A stretch of 64,000 nt of DNA from Planctomycetota bacterium. GTDB lineage: Bacteria > Planctomycetota > Phycisphaerae > Phycisphaerales > Phycisphaeraceae. This document shows positions 41,034-49,092 of the stretch, piece by piece. The position numbers and the translations under genes are program-made. The notes under the pieces were generated by a model. The model ran no database searches and had not been told where the DNA came from. It was given only the letters and a program-made list of their open reading frames with translations. The DNA lies in assembly GCA_021413865.1 (NCBI GenBank), contig JAIOPN010000006.1, forward strand, positions 123,187-187,186, given 5' to 3'. Position 1 is the stretch's first letter; each line of letters starts with the position of its first letter.

Positions 41034-43121
41034 TCACGGATCGGGCTTGGCGGGCATCTCATGCTCCGGCTCGGGTTCACCCAGGTTGTGGTGATCCACG
41101 ACCGAGCCGTCATCCAGCGGGTTGCGGCTGATCGTGGGCAGGTCACGGAAGAGCCGGATGAGGTCCCGCGCGCCGCCCCAGGTGAACCAGATGGTGGTGA
41201 CGACCCCGATCAGCAGGGGCATCAGGATGGCGTTGATATACCAGTAGGTGGACCAGACGCTCAGTGGCCAGGGGCGGAGGAGATACCAGAGCGTCATGAC
41301 GACGAAGACGGCGAACCAGAACATGCTCCAGACAAAGACGCTGCCGGAGATGATCTTGTCCCCGGTGGTGAACTCGCGGTCGAACCCCATGAGCGAGCTC
41401 CACGTCCACTTCCGCCGGTTGCTCGCGGGGGAGAGGCCGTCGATGGCGTATTTCCCGCGGTGGAGCATGCGGTCGAGGTTGAAATCCTCCTTGTGCGTCA
41501 GCAGCGAGACGGCGACGTACACGGTGGTGGCCAGCACCATCGAGAAGAGGAAAATGAACTGGCCGTTGATCGGGAACTTGTCGGCGTGGGCCGCCAGGTA
41601 ATCCAGGGCGCTCTCCAGGAGACCGCCGGCGGCTCCCGGTCCGCGTAGGTTCTCGATCCATCGGATGAGCGACGCATCCAGGCTTTTCCAGCCCTGCTCG
41701 ATGATGATCCCCCCGACGCCCATCACGGAGCCGGTGATCATCCCCGCCCAGGCGGCCGGTGTTGTTCCTTTTTTCCAGTAAAGCCCGCCCAGGATCACGC
41801 AGCCCGCGCCACCCAGAAAGATCGCGCCGGTGATGGCGAAGAACATCACGATGTAGGTCGTCTGGTTGAACAGCAGGCTGAAGAAGAAGGCGAAGACCGC
41901 CACGCCCGTGATGGCCCAGCGGAGCAGGCGGATGTGCCGCCGCGGGGTCATGGGTTGTTTCTGGAAGGGGACGATCACGTCCTGAACCAGGATGCTCCCC
42001 CACGAGTGCAGGTACGAGCCGTCCACCGCGATCATGGCGAAGAACATGATCGCGGCGAACGCCCCCTTGATCCCGACGGGCAGCAGGTGCGCCAGCGCGA
42101 CGGGGACGAGCATCTGCGAGCGGATCTGCGCGCTGTCGATCGCCTTGAGCTGTTCGTGCACCAGGCCCGCGTCCCGGGCGAAGTCGGGGTGCGTCATGTA
42201 GGTGAAGGCGCAGACTCCCAGCAGCGTGGTCATGACGGAGCGGGCGTAGCCGCGCCAGCCGCCCAGGATGTTGCCCATCTTGGCCTCGTGCGGGCTGGCC
42301 GCCGAAGAGCGGAAGGCGTGCCCGCCCTGCCAGGCCATCTGGGTGTAGAGCATGCCCACGATGCCGATGGCGACGTACCAGCCGTTGAAGTCCTCCGCCT
42401 CGGCCGTGTCAAAGGGGTTGAGCATCGACTGGCCCCTGGGGACGTTCGACATGGCCTGCGCGATCTGCGACCAACTGAACAGCCAGAGCAGCGCGACCGC
42501 CACGACGACATACAACACGCCCGAGAGAAGCCCCTCAATCGCGTCGCTGACCATGATGGTGAGCTGCCCGCCCGTCAGCGTGAGGAAGAGGGCGAACCCG
42601 AGGAAAAGGAACATCAGGACCGCGAAGGTCGGCACGCTATGGCCGAGCACGGAAAGCACCTGGGGCATGCCGCAGTAGTTGACGAAGAACCGCGCCCCGA
42701 CCGCCGGGAAGATGCCGTAGTTCACGACGCCCGAGACGAAGGCCACGATGCCGGCGAAGACGCGGAAGCTACGGCTGTAGCGGACCTCGAAAAACTGTGA
42801 GAGCGTCATCGCCCGGGTTTCACGGTAGCGGTATACGACGAAACCCGTCAGGGTGATGAGCAGGCCGGCGGGGACGCTGAGCGTCTGCCACCAGCTGATG
42901 GCGAAGCCCGCCTTGTAGAGGTACTCGAAGGTGGCCACGGCGCTGATCGCGCCGAAGGCCGCCTCGCCGGACGCGGTGCAGACCAGGTAGCGCCCGGCGC
43001 AGCGGCTGGCGCTCATGAAGTCCGCCACGCTCTTCGAGTAGCGGCGCGTGCGCCACGACACCACGAGCACGACCACGAAGGGGATCAGGACGATGGCGTA
43101 GTCAATCCAGTGGAGCGTCAC
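41034..43121 (-). CDS. Sodium:solute symporter (SSS family)
   Basis: 695 residues with 13 or more membrane segments. SSS features include the N-terminal helix WIDYAIVLIPFVVVLVVSW, the TM1-2 region SKSVADFMSASRCAGRYLVCTASGE split around a loop, and FAMIAVDGSYLHSWGSILVQD, which corresponds to the sodium-site helix region. The C-terminus is long and hydrophilic. It would import a small organic acid or sugar with sodium. ATG 43121 overlaps the stop of the upstream DUF4838 gene by four bases (ATGA), so transporter and hydrolase are coupled, and the cargo is probably a product of that enzyme. Confidence 0.88.
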   Translation of the reverse strand: MTLHWIDYAIVLIPFVVVLVVSWRTRRYSKSVADFMSASRCAGRYLVCTASGEAAFGAISAVATFEYLYKAGFAISWWQTLSVPAGLLITLTGFVVYRYRETRAMTLSQFFEVRYSRSFRVFAGIVAFVSGVVNYGIFPAVGARFFVNYCGMPQVLSVLGHSVPTFAVLMFLFLGFALFLTLTGGQLTIMVSDAIEGLLSGVLYVVVAVALLWLFSWSQIAQAMSNVPRGQSMLNPFDTAEAEDFNGWYVAIGIVGMLYTQMAWQGGHAFRSSAASPHEAKMGNILGGWRGYARSVMTTLLGVCAFTYMTHPDFARDAGLVHEQLKAIDSAQIRSQMLVPVALAHLLPVGIKGAFAAIMFFAMIAVDGSYLHSWGSILVQDVIVPFQKQPMTPRRHIRLLRWAITGVAVFAFFFSLLFNQTTYIVMFFAITGAIFLGGAGCVILGGLYWKKGTTPAAWAGMITGSVMGVGGIIIEQGWKSLDASLIRWIENLRGPGAAGGLLESALDYLAAHADKFPINGQFIFLFSMVLATTVYVAVSLLTHKEDFNLDRMLHRGKYAIDGLSPASNRRKWTWSSLMGFDREFTTGDKIISGSVFVWSMFWFAVFVVMTLWYLLRPWPLSVWSTYWYINAILMPLLIGVVTTIWFTWGGARDLIRLFRDLPTISRNPLDDGSVVDHHNLGEPEPEHEMPAKPDP

Positions 43122-45772
43122 ATCTCATACTCATATTCGATGGCGATCTCCTCGCCGGGCTTGAGCGTGCGGGTGGGGGACCAGAACTCCAGCGTCAGTT
43201 GCCGCAGGGCGTAATCCACGTTGACGAAGTAGCGGCCCACTTCCCCCGAAATCACGCGTTGGGTCAGCCGCTCGTGGCTCGCGTCGTCCACGATGCTCCA
43301 CACGCCCGCGGGGCGGTCATCGCCTTCAAGGAAACGGTCTGCGGCTGGTGTCTGGGCGTTGGCGGGCCTGGGCAAATCCACCGGGCGGTCTTTGCCCGCC
43401 GCGTCGCGCACGACCAGGCGCGTTGATTCGGGGTGCGTCATGTCAAAGACGGGATGGACCCGCAGCGTCGCCTCGCGCGGTTGGTCGGAGGCGTTGCGGA
43501 TCGAGTCGCGGAAGCGGACGACCGAGCCGCCCGCCAGCGTGACCCGCCGTTCCAGTTCCAGGCCGTTACCGAGCCTTGCCTTCATGACGACATGGTCCCC
43601 ATCGCTCTGGATGACTTCGAAGGGTGTGGACCAGCCGGCGGACCGCCACGAGCGCTGGCTGTAGATATCGCTGCCGCTGTCCTCAACGAGGGAGTAACCC
43701 TTGGGGTGGTTCCCCTTGAGCCAGTCCCGCCCCGTGCGGCGGTTGATGAGCGCGTGGATCCGCCCGCCGAAGCCCGGGATGCACTCGACCTCGGCGTCGC
43801 GGTTGTGCAAGCGATGGATCACCAACTCGCCCGGCGAGGCCATCCGCGGGAGGATGATCGGGTTGGGCTTGCCATCAAGGATGTGAACGTCGTTGATCCG
43901 TTTGATCGGCATCCCCTCCTGGTGGTGGGTGATCTTCTCGATCGCCACGACATCCCAGAACTCGCGCCACGCATCGACACCCGCCGGCGGCCCGGCGCTC
44001 CAGACCAGCCGGTCGCCGTGCCGCTCGTAGATAGGTCGCTCAAAGAGTGTCAGGTAGATCGCGCCCATGTGCGCCAGGCGCACGCGGCGCATCCGCACGG
44101 GGTCGTTGCTGACGGCCGAGCGTGCCCGACCGAACAGGGCGTGTGCTTTATTGAGGAAGTCTTTTTCCAGGTAGATGCCGGGATTGATCGCCGGTGACAG
44201 GCCGCACTGGAGGTGCGCCCCCCGGCCCTCTTTGAACGGCCGGTGCACCAGGTCGATGTATTGCCGCAGGTAGGGCGCCGCAGCCCCGTAGTAGGCCGGC
44301 AGGAACTCGTCGATGGAGCGATCGGTGTCGGTGTCGGGGTCCCACAGCGCCCCGGCCATGATGTAGGTGCGCAGGGCCGCCATCTCACCGCCGGGTGAGA
44401 AGTAGTTGGCCTCTTCGTAGATGCTCGTGGCCCCGTTTAAGACAAAGGTCTTGATGTTGGGCTGGAGCACGTAGAGATTCGGCCAGGGGCTGAGTGTGTG
44501 ATAGAAGGGGATGACGTAGTCCCAGATGCTCACCCGCCTGCAGATGCGCGACCAGCCCCGGAGGTCCGCCATGAAAGCGACGTTCTCCGGGCAGCCGTCG
44601 AGGGGGTGGGAGAAGCAGCACTCCATGCTGCAGAGGCGGACGGTGACGTTCGGGGCGGGGCGGACGTGCAGGGGCGGCTTGCGCGTGTCGAGGTAGGCCA
44701 GCGTGTCGATGATCTTGTCGGGGTGGTCGCGGGCGATGTCTTCCGCGATGGCGTTGACGAAGTGCAGGAGCGGCCCGGCCTGACCGCCTTCTTCTTTCGC
44801 CAGCGCGGCGCATTTTTCGCACTGGCAGAAGCCCCCGCCCCCGTCGTTCTGCGACACGGAGAAGACCTGGGCATCGGGGTCCTTGGCGATCCACTCCCGC
44901 ACCGTCGCTTTGGCGATCGCCAGCACCTCGGGGTTGGTGAGGCAGAGCTGCGTCCGCATCGCCGCCGCCGTCCGCTTGCCGTCGATCAGCGAGTAATACT
45001 CCGGGTGCGATGCAAAATATTTCTCCGGCGGGACCAGTTGGTTGAAGCTGTGAACGCCCGGCTCGTGGTAGCTGACCTTCCCGCCGTGCGCCTCGTCCAG
45101 ATCGGCGCCGGCGCTGGTCAGGCGGTTCCGCATGGCGAAGAGCGTGCCGCGGTGCTCGGGGTAGTCCAGCGCGCGGCACATCAGCGGCGGGACGTACCGC
45201 CGATCGATGGCGGCGAGCGAGATCACGCCGCTGGTGGGCAGACGCGTGCAGTCGGCGGCGAACCAGCGGCAACCCAGGTACTCCTCGAGAAAGACCGACA
45301 CCGCGTAGAGCACGCCGCGCTGGTTGCCCGTCAGTTGCAGGTCCGGCCCGTGGGAGCGGATCACCAGGCCCTCCACGCCCAACGCCGCCGACTCCGTTTC
45401 GGGAAGTGCATAGGCCCTGCAATGACCGATGAAAAAGCCGTGCCGGCCGCCGCGCTGCGACTCGGGCAGGATGGCGAGTTCCCCGCCCGTGATCAGGCGC
45501 AGGTGCAGTTGCAGCTCTTGGGCCGCGGTGCGCTCCGTGGGCGTTGGCTGTTCGGGCAGGAAGATCGCGTGGGTCTCGGGCCTGACATCCCGGCCGGCAA
45601 GACGGATCGTGGCCGCGCCGGCCGACGGCTGATCCGGCGAGAGCACGGCCATCCCCGGCGCGCCCGCCTGGCAGCCGCCGCTGGCTAGGAGGAGCAGCGC
45701 CGATAGCCAGATGCAGAGAAGATGATTCGCGGGCCGTATCGGGATCGCGCACGAAACAGTTTGAATCGGCAT
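43118..45772 (-). CDS. DUF4838 lipoprotein, alpha-glucuronidase-like
   Basis: 884 residues. The signal peptide LLCIWLSALLLLASGGC has its lipobox Cys at 34. An N-terminal alpha/beta region (RTAAQELQLHLRLITGGE, about 80-97) resembles the small domain ahead of the barrel in GH67-type glucuronidases. The central DUF4838 region contains NPEVLAIAKATVREW, SVSQNDGGGGFCQCEKCAAL with a Cys pair, and FVLNGATSIYEEANYFSPGG. The C-terminal 250 residues are beta-rich. It probably acts on a glycan in the envelope. The methyltransferase gene lies 70 bp upstream and the SSS symporter overlaps by four bases downstream. Confidence 0.78.
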   Translation of the reverse strand: MPIQTVSCAIPIRPANHLLCIWLSALLLLASGGCQAGAPGMAVLSPDQPSAGAATIRLAGRDVRPETHAIFLPEQPTPTERTAAQELQLHLRLITGGELAILPESQRGGRHGFFIGHCRAYALPETESAALGVEGLVIRSHGPDLQLTGNQRGVLYAVSVFLEEYLGCRWFAADCTRLPTSGVISLAAIDRRYVPPLMCRALDYPEHRGTLFAMRNRLTSAGADLDEAHGGKVSYHEPGVHSFNQLVPPEKYFASHPEYYSLIDGKRTAAAMRTQLCLTNPEVLAIAKATVREWIAKDPDAQVFSVSQNDGGGGFCQCEKCAALAKEEGGQAGPLLHFVNAIAEDIARDHPDKIIDTLAYLDTRKPPLHVRPAPNVTVRLCSMECCFSHPLDGCPENVAFMADLRGWSRICRRVSIWDYVIPFYHTLSPWPNLYVLQPNIKTFVLNGATSIYEEANYFSPGGEMAALRTYIMAGALWDPDTDTDRSIDEFLPAYYGAAAPYLRQYIDLVHRPFKEGRGAHLQCGLSPAINPGIYLEKDFLNKAHALFGRARSAVSNDPVRMRRVRLAHMGAIYLTLFERPIYERHGDRLVWSAGPPAGVDAWREFWDVVAIEKITHHQEGMPIKRINDVHILDGKPNPIILPRMASPGELVIHRLHNRDAEVECIPGFGGRIHALINRRTGRDWLKGNHPKGYSLVEDSGSDIYSQRSWRSAGWSTPFEVIQSDGDHVVMKARLGNGLELERRVTLAGGSVVRFRDSIRNASDQPREATLRVHPVFDMTHPESTRLVVRDAAGKDRPVDLPRPANAQTPAADRFLEGDDRPAGVWSIVDDASHERLTQRVISGEVGRYFVNVDYALRQLTLEFWSPTRTLKPGEEIAIEYEYEM

Positions 45773-45842
45773 CCGACGCCTCCACCGCTTTGACGTGACA
45801 GGGGACCGCAGCGATTCAAGAGCGGGCAGTGTATCCGTATCT

Positions 45843-46487
45843 TCAGGCCGGATGCGGTGTGTTCGTGCCGCGGCTACGGCCCACGACGGCGAAGAGCGGG
45901 TCGCTCCGACCCGGGTTCGGGCTCCGGTCGAGCATCTCGATGTGATCCCAGTTGTCTGCCTGGGCGAGCATGTCCGCCACCAGCCGCAGGTGACCGGCGT
46001 CGTCGAGCGACAACCAGGGCAGGATCGCCTTGGTCGGGAAACAGCGATTGGAAAAGGTGATCACCACCGGTCCGCCGGCGCGGACGACCCGGCCCAGTTC
46101 GCGCAGCACCTCGACCGGCCGCGTGAGGTAGTCGATCGAGACGCAGATCGTCGCGGCGTCGAACACGCTGTCCTCAAACGGCAGCCGCGGGTTGCGGTTG
46201 AGGTCCTGCACGACGCGGTGGTCGAGGCGGGGGTTGGCGGCGAGTTCGTCACGGTTCATCCCCAGCCCGGCGACACGGCGGTAACGCGCCTCGCCCGGCA
46301 GGTGGCTGATCCAACTGCTCATGAGATCGAGGATCGCACCGCCCTCGGGCAGCGTTTCACGGTAGAGCCGTGTCACCGCCGCGATCGCTTCGTCGTCGAT
46401 GTGCGTCACGAGCCTCGGCTGTGCGTAGAAGAGCGCATCATCGGATTCATCCTGGCGGCGGAAGAACTCGGGGAGAGGGTGACGCAT
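45843..46487 (-). CDS. Class I SAM-dependent methyltransferase (Methyltransf_11-like)
   Basis: 214 residues. Motif I is atypical, AILDLMSSWISHLP instead of a glycine-rich loop, as in a subgroup of cyanobacterial and planctomycete methyltransferases. FDAATICVSIDYLTRPVEVLRELGRVVRAGG is the usual motif 4/5 region (split here between FDAAT and VEVLREL). VITFSNRCFPTKA and a C-terminal PLFAVVGR follow. The substrate is unknown. It is oriented with the DUF4838-SSS unit, 70 bp upstream of it, and divergent from the TolB-like gene. Confidence 0.75.
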   Translation of the reverse strand: MRHPLPEFFRRQDESDDALFYAQPRLVTHIDDEAIAAVTRLYRETLPEGGAILDLMSSWISHLPGEARYRRVAGLGMNRDELAANPRLDHRVVQDLNRNPRLPFEDSVFDAATICVSIDYLTRPVEVLRELGRVVRAGGPVVITFSNRCFPTKAILPWLSLDDAGHLRLVADMLAQADNWDHIEMLDRSPNPGRSDPLFAVVGRSRGTNTPHPA

Positions 46488-46650
46488 TAGGTAAGGCTCC
46501 GGGTAGCGGGCCGACGCGATGGTAGGGGGCTACGCCGAACAGTGCGAGCCTTTAAGACACGCAACACGCCGCAGAGGCATGCCACGCGCACCCGGGCCTG
46601 CATGTGATAACGTGCCCGTTGCCGCACCGTGCCGCCTCGGAGCAACAATC

Positions 46651-47649
46651 ATGACACCGCACGACCTGATCTTCACGCACTGGGAATGGGAAGGCCCGTT
46701 TGACCGTGCCTCCCGCGCGGCGACCGGTGAGTTGTTCTCCGTCCGCGACGACGGCGCCGCGCTCACGCAGTTCACCAAACTCAACGCCCCGAGTTCCACG
46801 CACGCCTACACAAGCGACGGCGATTGGGTCTTCCTGCAGAGCAACCTTTCCGGTGATTACGACATCTACAGGTGCAAGTCCGACGGCAGCGCCCTGGAAA
46901 ACCTCACGCGCAACCCGGGCGGAGACGACTACGGCTTTTGCCTCTCGCCCGACCAGCGACACATCGTCTATTGCAGCATCCGCAAGGGCGGGACGGCGGG
47001 CGTGAAGATGATGACGGTGGACGGCCGAGACCACCGCACGCTCATGGATTCGCACTACAGCTACATGCCCCGCTTCGCGCCCGATGGGAAAACGGTGATC
47101 TGCGTCTCGCTCCGGCCCAACTACGGCGTGCACCGGATCGACCTCGCAACCGGCAAGGACGTCTGCCTGATCCGCGAGCAGGGGGTCGATTACCACAACC
47201 CTTACCCGTCGCCCGACGGGAGGTACATCTCCTGTTACCGCAGGCCCAACGGCGTGGGTGGCGTAAGCGAAGTCTTCCGCATCGACGCGGACGGGGGCAA
47301 CCCTGTTGCGCTAACCAACGGCAACATGCACGAGACGTGCAAGGTCGGCGAGGCCCGCGCCGGGTCCGACCCACCCCACTGGTCGCCAGACAGCAAGCGG
47401 CTCGCGTTCGTCACCGGCGAGGATGAGCAGTTGCATGTCATGAGTTTTGACGGCACGAATGTGCGGAAGCTCACGGCATTGCCGGGCGCGTGCGCCTACC
47501 CGCGGTGGTCGAGCGATGGGGAGCGGATCGCGTTCGTGGCGGAGACGGGGAAGGGGATTCAGCTCTTCGTGGTCCCCGCCGAGGGCGGAGAGGCGATGCA
47601 GCTCACGCGATTGGCCGGCGCGGTTTTCTGGCCGGTCTGGTGCGGGTGA
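46651..47649 (+). CDS. TolB/PD40-type beta-propeller (oligogalacturonate-lyase-like architecture)
   Basis: 332 residues from ATG 46651, with GGAG upstream. Repeats have the PD40 form SxDGxxIxY/W: SGDYDIYRCKSDGS, LSPDQRHIVYCSIRKGG, FAPDGKTVICVSLRP, PSPDGRYISCYRRPNG, WSPDSKRLAFVTGEDEQ, WSSDGERIAFVAETGKG. Start HWEWEGPFDRASR. Similar cytosolic propellers include oligogalacturonate lyases (PL22), where a His cluster and manganese do catalysis. His residues are present (DSHYSYMP, DYHNPYPS), but assignment stays open. There is no signal peptide. Confidence 0.65.
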   Translation: MTPHDLIFTHWEWEGPFDRASRAATGELFSVRDDGAALTQFTKLNAPSSTHAYTSDGDWVFLQSNLSGDYDIYRCKSDGSALENLTRNPGGDDYGFCLSPDQRHIVYCSIRKGGTAGVKMMTVDGRDHRTLMDSHYSYMPRFAPDGKTVICVSLRPNYGVHRIDLATGKDVCLIREQGVDYHNPYPSPDGRYISCYRRPNGVGGVSEVFRIDADGGNPVALTNGNMHETCKVGEARAGSDPPHWSPDSKRLAFVTGEDEQLHVMSFDGTNVRKLTALPGACAYPRWSSDGERIAFVAETGKGIQLFVVPAEGGEAMQLTRLAGAVFWPVWCG

Positions 47650-47810
47650 TCCGCTGCAAGGGGGCGGTCCGCGGGAGCGAAAACCCTCGCCGTGCAGGGC
47701 CGGAGGCGTTAGGCTATATAGGATGTGTGGAGGCGTTCGCCTGCCACGGTCCGACCGGGCGTCCCCGGGTTAGCGGTGTTCTGGCGGGACCGTTCATTTA
47801 CAGGGCGTGC

Positions 47811-49058
47811 ATGACACGAAAAGCAGGGCTGACGACGTGGCTTGCGGCGGCACTGGTCGCGGGGTTGACCGGTGTGTCGTGGTCGCAGCAGGGGGCGATG
47901 CATGCGCCCTCGCTTGTTGTCGCGCAGACCGGCCCCGGCGCGCCGTCGGGCAGCGCGGGCTCGGGCGGTGCCGGCGTGGTGGAGCCGGGCAACCTCGACG
48001 CGGCGGTGCGCAGGCTCATCGCCGAGGCGGAAGAGCTGACGCGGCTGGACAAGCCGGTGGAGCACCCGGCCGTGTTCTCGCGCCCGCACCCCATCCTCAA
48101 GCCGTTTGGCGCTGATTCAGCGGTCGCCGCGCTGATGGCGATGCAGGGCAGGCTCACCGACAAGCCCGTGCTCGACACCTACGTCCGCTGGCACCTCCTG
48201 GAGGTTTACAAGAAGGCCTACCCCGCCGCGCGCCGCGACAAGGGGGCTATCCTGCTCGATATTTTCAACCACGTCACCGACCCCGAACCGCTCAACATCG
48301 CCGCCAAGGTCGAGTACATCTACACGCCCGAGGAACTCTGGCGCCGCTACCACCCGCCCTCGCGGCCCGGTCCCTCCGGACCCGGTGCGCCGGCCGTCGT
48401 CGTCGGCTACCCGCCGTTCCAACGCGTCATCACCGGCGGCGCCGCGCTCGCCCAGATGCCGCCCGAACAGGTCGCCGCCTACCACCGCGCCGTCGAGAAC
48501 GCCGCCAAGCAGTGGGAGCGCAACAAGGACGCTGCCAACGCGGCCTACGCCAAGGCCGCCGCCGAAGCCGCCGCGATCTTCGCCAGGCTCACGCGCGTGG
48601 ACTACCCCGAGAATGTCGCGTTCAACCGCCGCCTCCGCGAGGCCAACCAGCGCCTCGCGGCGCTCGGCACCATCACGCGGTCGTTCCGGCTCGAACTTAT
48701 CTACGAGATACTCAAGACCGGCGACCCCCGGATGCTCAACATGGTCGGCGACGCCATAGCCAAGCAGCTTGAAAAGGGTGACCACTTCGGCTTCGAGCTC
48801 ATGGCCTTCGTTTACCTGGCGGGTTTTGACGGCGTGCTGGAACTGTACTCACCGCAGGACCTGCGCAACTTTGCCAACGGCATGGAGACCATCGCCCGCC
48901 GCTTCGAGGGCTACCGCAGCTACAGCGGCATCACCCGCAATTTCGCCGATTACTCGTTTACCCTCATCGTCGCCCTGCGCCAGGGCGATCACCTCGTCAT
49001 GGATCAGGCCTACTTCAACACGATGCTGGACGATGTCTCCACGCCCTCGGGCAAGTAG
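47811..49058 (+). CDS. Secreted protein of unknown function
   Basis: 415 residues. The N-terminus MTRKAGLTTWLAAALVAGLTGVSWSQQ is a classical signal peptide (split as a basic start, 17 hydrophobic residues, and cleavage near SWSQQ). A Gly/Ser/Pro-rich linker (about 38-60) and a mostly helical body follow. The body holds a Pro-rich segment (about 182-200, YHPPSRPGPSGPG) and an Ala-rich helix (about 235-265). I do not recognise a domain. There is no strong ribosome-binding site; the frame is open upstream but not protein-like. A TATATA/TAGGAT stretch near 47713-47724 could be a promoter. It is convergent with the 49093 gene, 34 bp away. Confidence 0.6.
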   Translation: MTRKAGLTTWLAAALVAGLTGVSWSQQGAMHAPSLVVAQTGPGAPSGSAGSGGAGVVEPGNLDAAVRRLIAEAEELTRLDKPVEHPAVFSRPHPILKPFGADSAVAALMAMQGRLTDKPVLDTYVRWHLLEVYKKAYPAARRDKGAILLDIFNHVTDPEPLNIAAKVEYIYTPEELWRRYHPPSRPGPSGPGAPAVVVGYPPFQRVITGGAALAQMPPEQVAAYHRAVENAAKQWERNKDAANAAYAKAAAEAAAIFARLTRVDYPENVAFNRRLREANQRLAALGTITRSFRLELIYEILKTGDPRMLNMVGDAIAKQLEKGDHFGFELMAFVYLAGFDGVLELYSPQDLRNFANGMETIARRFEGYRSYSGITRNFADYSFTLIVALRQGDHLVMDQAYFNTMLDDVSTPSGK

Positions 49059-49092
49059 GCCGGGGTAGAGCCCATCCCCCGTCTCGGGCCGC

